Assembly (NCBI RefSeq): GCF_001310955.1
Contig: NZ_BAZX01000004.1
Location: 1-64,000 of the forward strand
DNA: 64,000 bases
Reading direction: 5' to 3'
Source of the DNA: Marinifilum fragile JCM 15579
Lineage (GTDB): Bacteria; Bacteroidota; Bacteroidia; Bacteroidales; Marinifilaceae
Position 1 is the first letter of the stretch, and each line of letters starts with the position of its first letter. The translations under genes and the position numbers were made by a program. The notes under the pieces are model-generated. The model was given only the letters and a program-made list of their open reading frames with translations, was not told the DNA's origin and did no database searches. Positions 62,624-64,000 of this stretch are shown in pieces.

Positions 62624-64000
62624 ATGTTTTTAATATTTGATACCGAAACCACAGGCTTACCAAAAAAATGGAAAGCACCCTTAGATGATTTTGACAACTG
62701 GCCAAGAATGGTTCAGCTTGCCTGGCAATGTCATGATATGGAAGGGAATTTCCTTTTTGCCAAAAATCATGTAATTACTCCTGATGGATATACTATTCCT
62801 GATGATGTGGTTGCAGTACATGGTATCTCTACAGAACTCGCTCACGAAAAAGGAATTCCTCTTCAAGATGCCCTTCTTGATTTTATGGAGGATGTCAGAA
62901 ATTCTACATTTATCATTGGGCACAATGTTTCTTTTGATATCAACATTGTGGGTTGCGAGCTGCTTCGCTGCGAAATGGAAGAGCAGGATCTTGTGAAAGC
63001 TCCAATGATTGACACCATGACCGGTAGTAAGGAGTTTTGTGATTTAAAAAGACGAGGACAACTTAAAAATCCTACGCTTACCGAACTGCATACCAAATTA
63101 TTTGGAGTTCCATTTGCTGAAGCACACAATGCGGCAGCCGACGTTGAGGCAACTTCCCGTTGTTTTCTTGAACTGTTAAGAGTTGATGGATTAAGTCAGG
63201 AAATTCATAGAATGTCTCCTGGGCAGATTCAGGCCTTTAAAATCAATAATCCGAATACCATTGAATTGGTTGGAATAGAGTATGAATCTTTCAAGGTAAA
63301 TACTGCTTTCGATGAAATATCAATTGAGAAGGAAGATCGCAAGAGAAGAGAAGCAGCAAAAAATATTACAACGCAACAACCTTTCGTTCATTTGCATGTT
63401 CACTCGCAATATTCCATACTCGATGGAGCCGCAAAAACAGCAGCAATTGCAGCCAAAGCAAAAGAAGATGGAATGCCTGCTGTTGCTTTAACCGATCATG
63501 GTAGCATGTTTGGAATTAAGGAATTTCATGTAGCATGTAGCAAAGCTGGAGTAAAACCAATCATTGGAGTGGAGGCTTATGTTGCTAAACGTGGGCATTT
63601 GATGAAGGAAAATAAAATCGATGCATCTGGGAATCACCTTATTTTGCTGGCCAAAAACTATAAAGGTTACCAAAGTCTACTAAAGTTAACCTCTATTGCA
63701 CATACCGACGGAATGTACTACAAACCGCGTATCGATAAAGATTTGCTTGAGGAGTATAGCGAGGGCTTGATTGTAAGCAGTGCTTGTCTTGGAGGAGAAG
63801 TTTCCCAGCATATCATGGCAGGGAGTATCGATAAGGCAAAAGAAGCAATACTTTGGTACAAAGATGTATTTGGAGAAGATTATTACCTGGAAATCCAACG
63901 CCACCCAAATGACGATCCTCGATTGAAAGGAGATGTCTGGGAAAATCAGGTAAGAGTAAATAAAGTAATTCGTGAGTTAGCAGCAGAATTGGGCGTTAAA
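62624..64000 (+). CDS. dnaE: DNA polymerase III alpha subunit with fused proofreading exonuclease (partial)
   Basis: The frame opens at ATG 62624 and runs off the right edge. The first 185 residues are a DEDDh 3'-5' exonuclease (FDTETTGLP, IIGHNVSFDINIV, AHNAAADVEAT with all catalytic acids and His). The PHP domain of DnaE begins near residue 248 (HLHVHSQYSILDGA, ALTDHGSMFG). The fusion puts proofreading and polymerase in one chain, unlike E. coli where DnaQ is separate. It is divergent from rpsP-rimM. Confidence 0.93.
   Translation, partial: MFLIFDTETTGLPKKWKAPLDDFDNWPRMVQLAWQCHDMEGNFLFAKNHVITPDGYTIPDDVVAVHGISTELAHEKGIPLQDALLDFMEDVRNSTFIIGHNVSFDINIVGCELLRCEMEEQDLVKAPMIDTMTGSKEFCDLKRRGQLKNPTLTELHTKLFGVPFAEAHNAAADVEATSRCFLELLRVDGLSQEIHRMSPGQIQAFKINNPNTIELVGIEYESFKVNTAFDEISIEKEDRKRREAAKNITTQQPFVHLHVHSQYSILDGAAKTAAIAAKAKEDGMPAVALTDHGSMFGIKEFHVACSKAGVKPIIGVEAYVAKRGHLMKENKIDASGNHLILLAKNYKGYQSLLKLTSIAHTDGMYYKPRIDKDLLEEYSEGLIVSSACLGGEVSQHIMAGSIDKAKEAILWYKDVFGEDYYLEIQRHPNDDPRLKGDVWENQVRVNKVIRELAAELGVK

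Overview
The window is about 64 kb of AT-rich chromosomal DNA from a Bacteroidota bacterium, most likely of the order Marinilabiliales (a Marinifilum/Labilibaculum-like marine anaerobe or facultative anaerobe). That placement is inferred from gene content: two-subunit methylmalonyl-CoA mutase, LpxK, an Ala/Glu-extended S16, lamin-tail and head-GIN proteins, DUF4190 and DUF6132 proteins, exonuclease-fused DnaE, and promoters of the Bacteroidota type (TTTG, 19-nt spacer, TAnnTTTG). No rRNA, CRISPR array, integrase or transposase was seen.

Layout. 1-9.7 kb: a lamin-tail surface protein (broken frame), lpxK, sppA, folK, upp, radC, rpsT, two tRNA-Glu genes and oxyR. 9.7-27.6 kb: a possible small RNA divergent from oxyR, a CoA-transferase, a TPR sensor-kinase-like protein without its phosphoacceptor His, mpl, a metallo-beta-lactamase-fold hydrolase, small membrane proteins, the methylmalonyl-CoA mutase pair, a lipoprotein nuclease/phosphatase, an ArsC-like protein, a divergent Crp/Fnr-OsmC pair, prfB with its programmed frameshift, and yidD.

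27.7-44.8 kb is the accessory heart of the window. Ten tightly packed + strand genes encode a zinc-finger DA1-like metallopeptidase, a private GrpE, an Hsp70 without a lid, a zinc-ribbon/coiled-coil/FN3 scaffold, a zinc-ribbon GTPase, a GAP1-like partner, a small membrane protein, a membrane GTPase with an SH3b domain, and an FGE/C-type-lectin-fold protein. Facing them on the - strand is a two-gene unit, a large STAND-type NTPase and a membrane-anchored glycerophosphodiester phosphodiesterase. I read the block as an NTP-dependent conflict (defence) island: chaperone and GTPase switches couple recognition by the FGE-fold protein to the peptidase, with the STAND/GDPD pair as an adjoining sensor-effector. 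This is inference from domain content, close in style to the GTPase/chaperone conflict systems predicted computationally by the Aravind group. It is bordered on the right by an unusually structured intergenic region and a tiny lipoprotein with a repeated motif.

45-64 kb returns to signalling and housekeeping: a TPR histidine kinase, a NarL-type regulator and a LytTR regulator with Glu in place of the phospho-Asp; two LPP20-like lipoproteins; recX, prmC, cardiolipin synthase; three tandem CarboxypepD_reg paralogues; ung, dapD, tsaC; a 21-bp minisatellite; a head-GIN protein, a thioesterase, rimM, rpsP and the 5' part of dnaE.

A caution for users: five loci (lamin-tail gene, one tRNA-Glu, MBL hydrolase, mutase large subunit, STAND NTPase) each look broken by one missing base in a short homopolymer. 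That pattern fits residual sequencing indels better than five independent pseudogenes. The prfB break is different: it is the conserved programmed frameshift.
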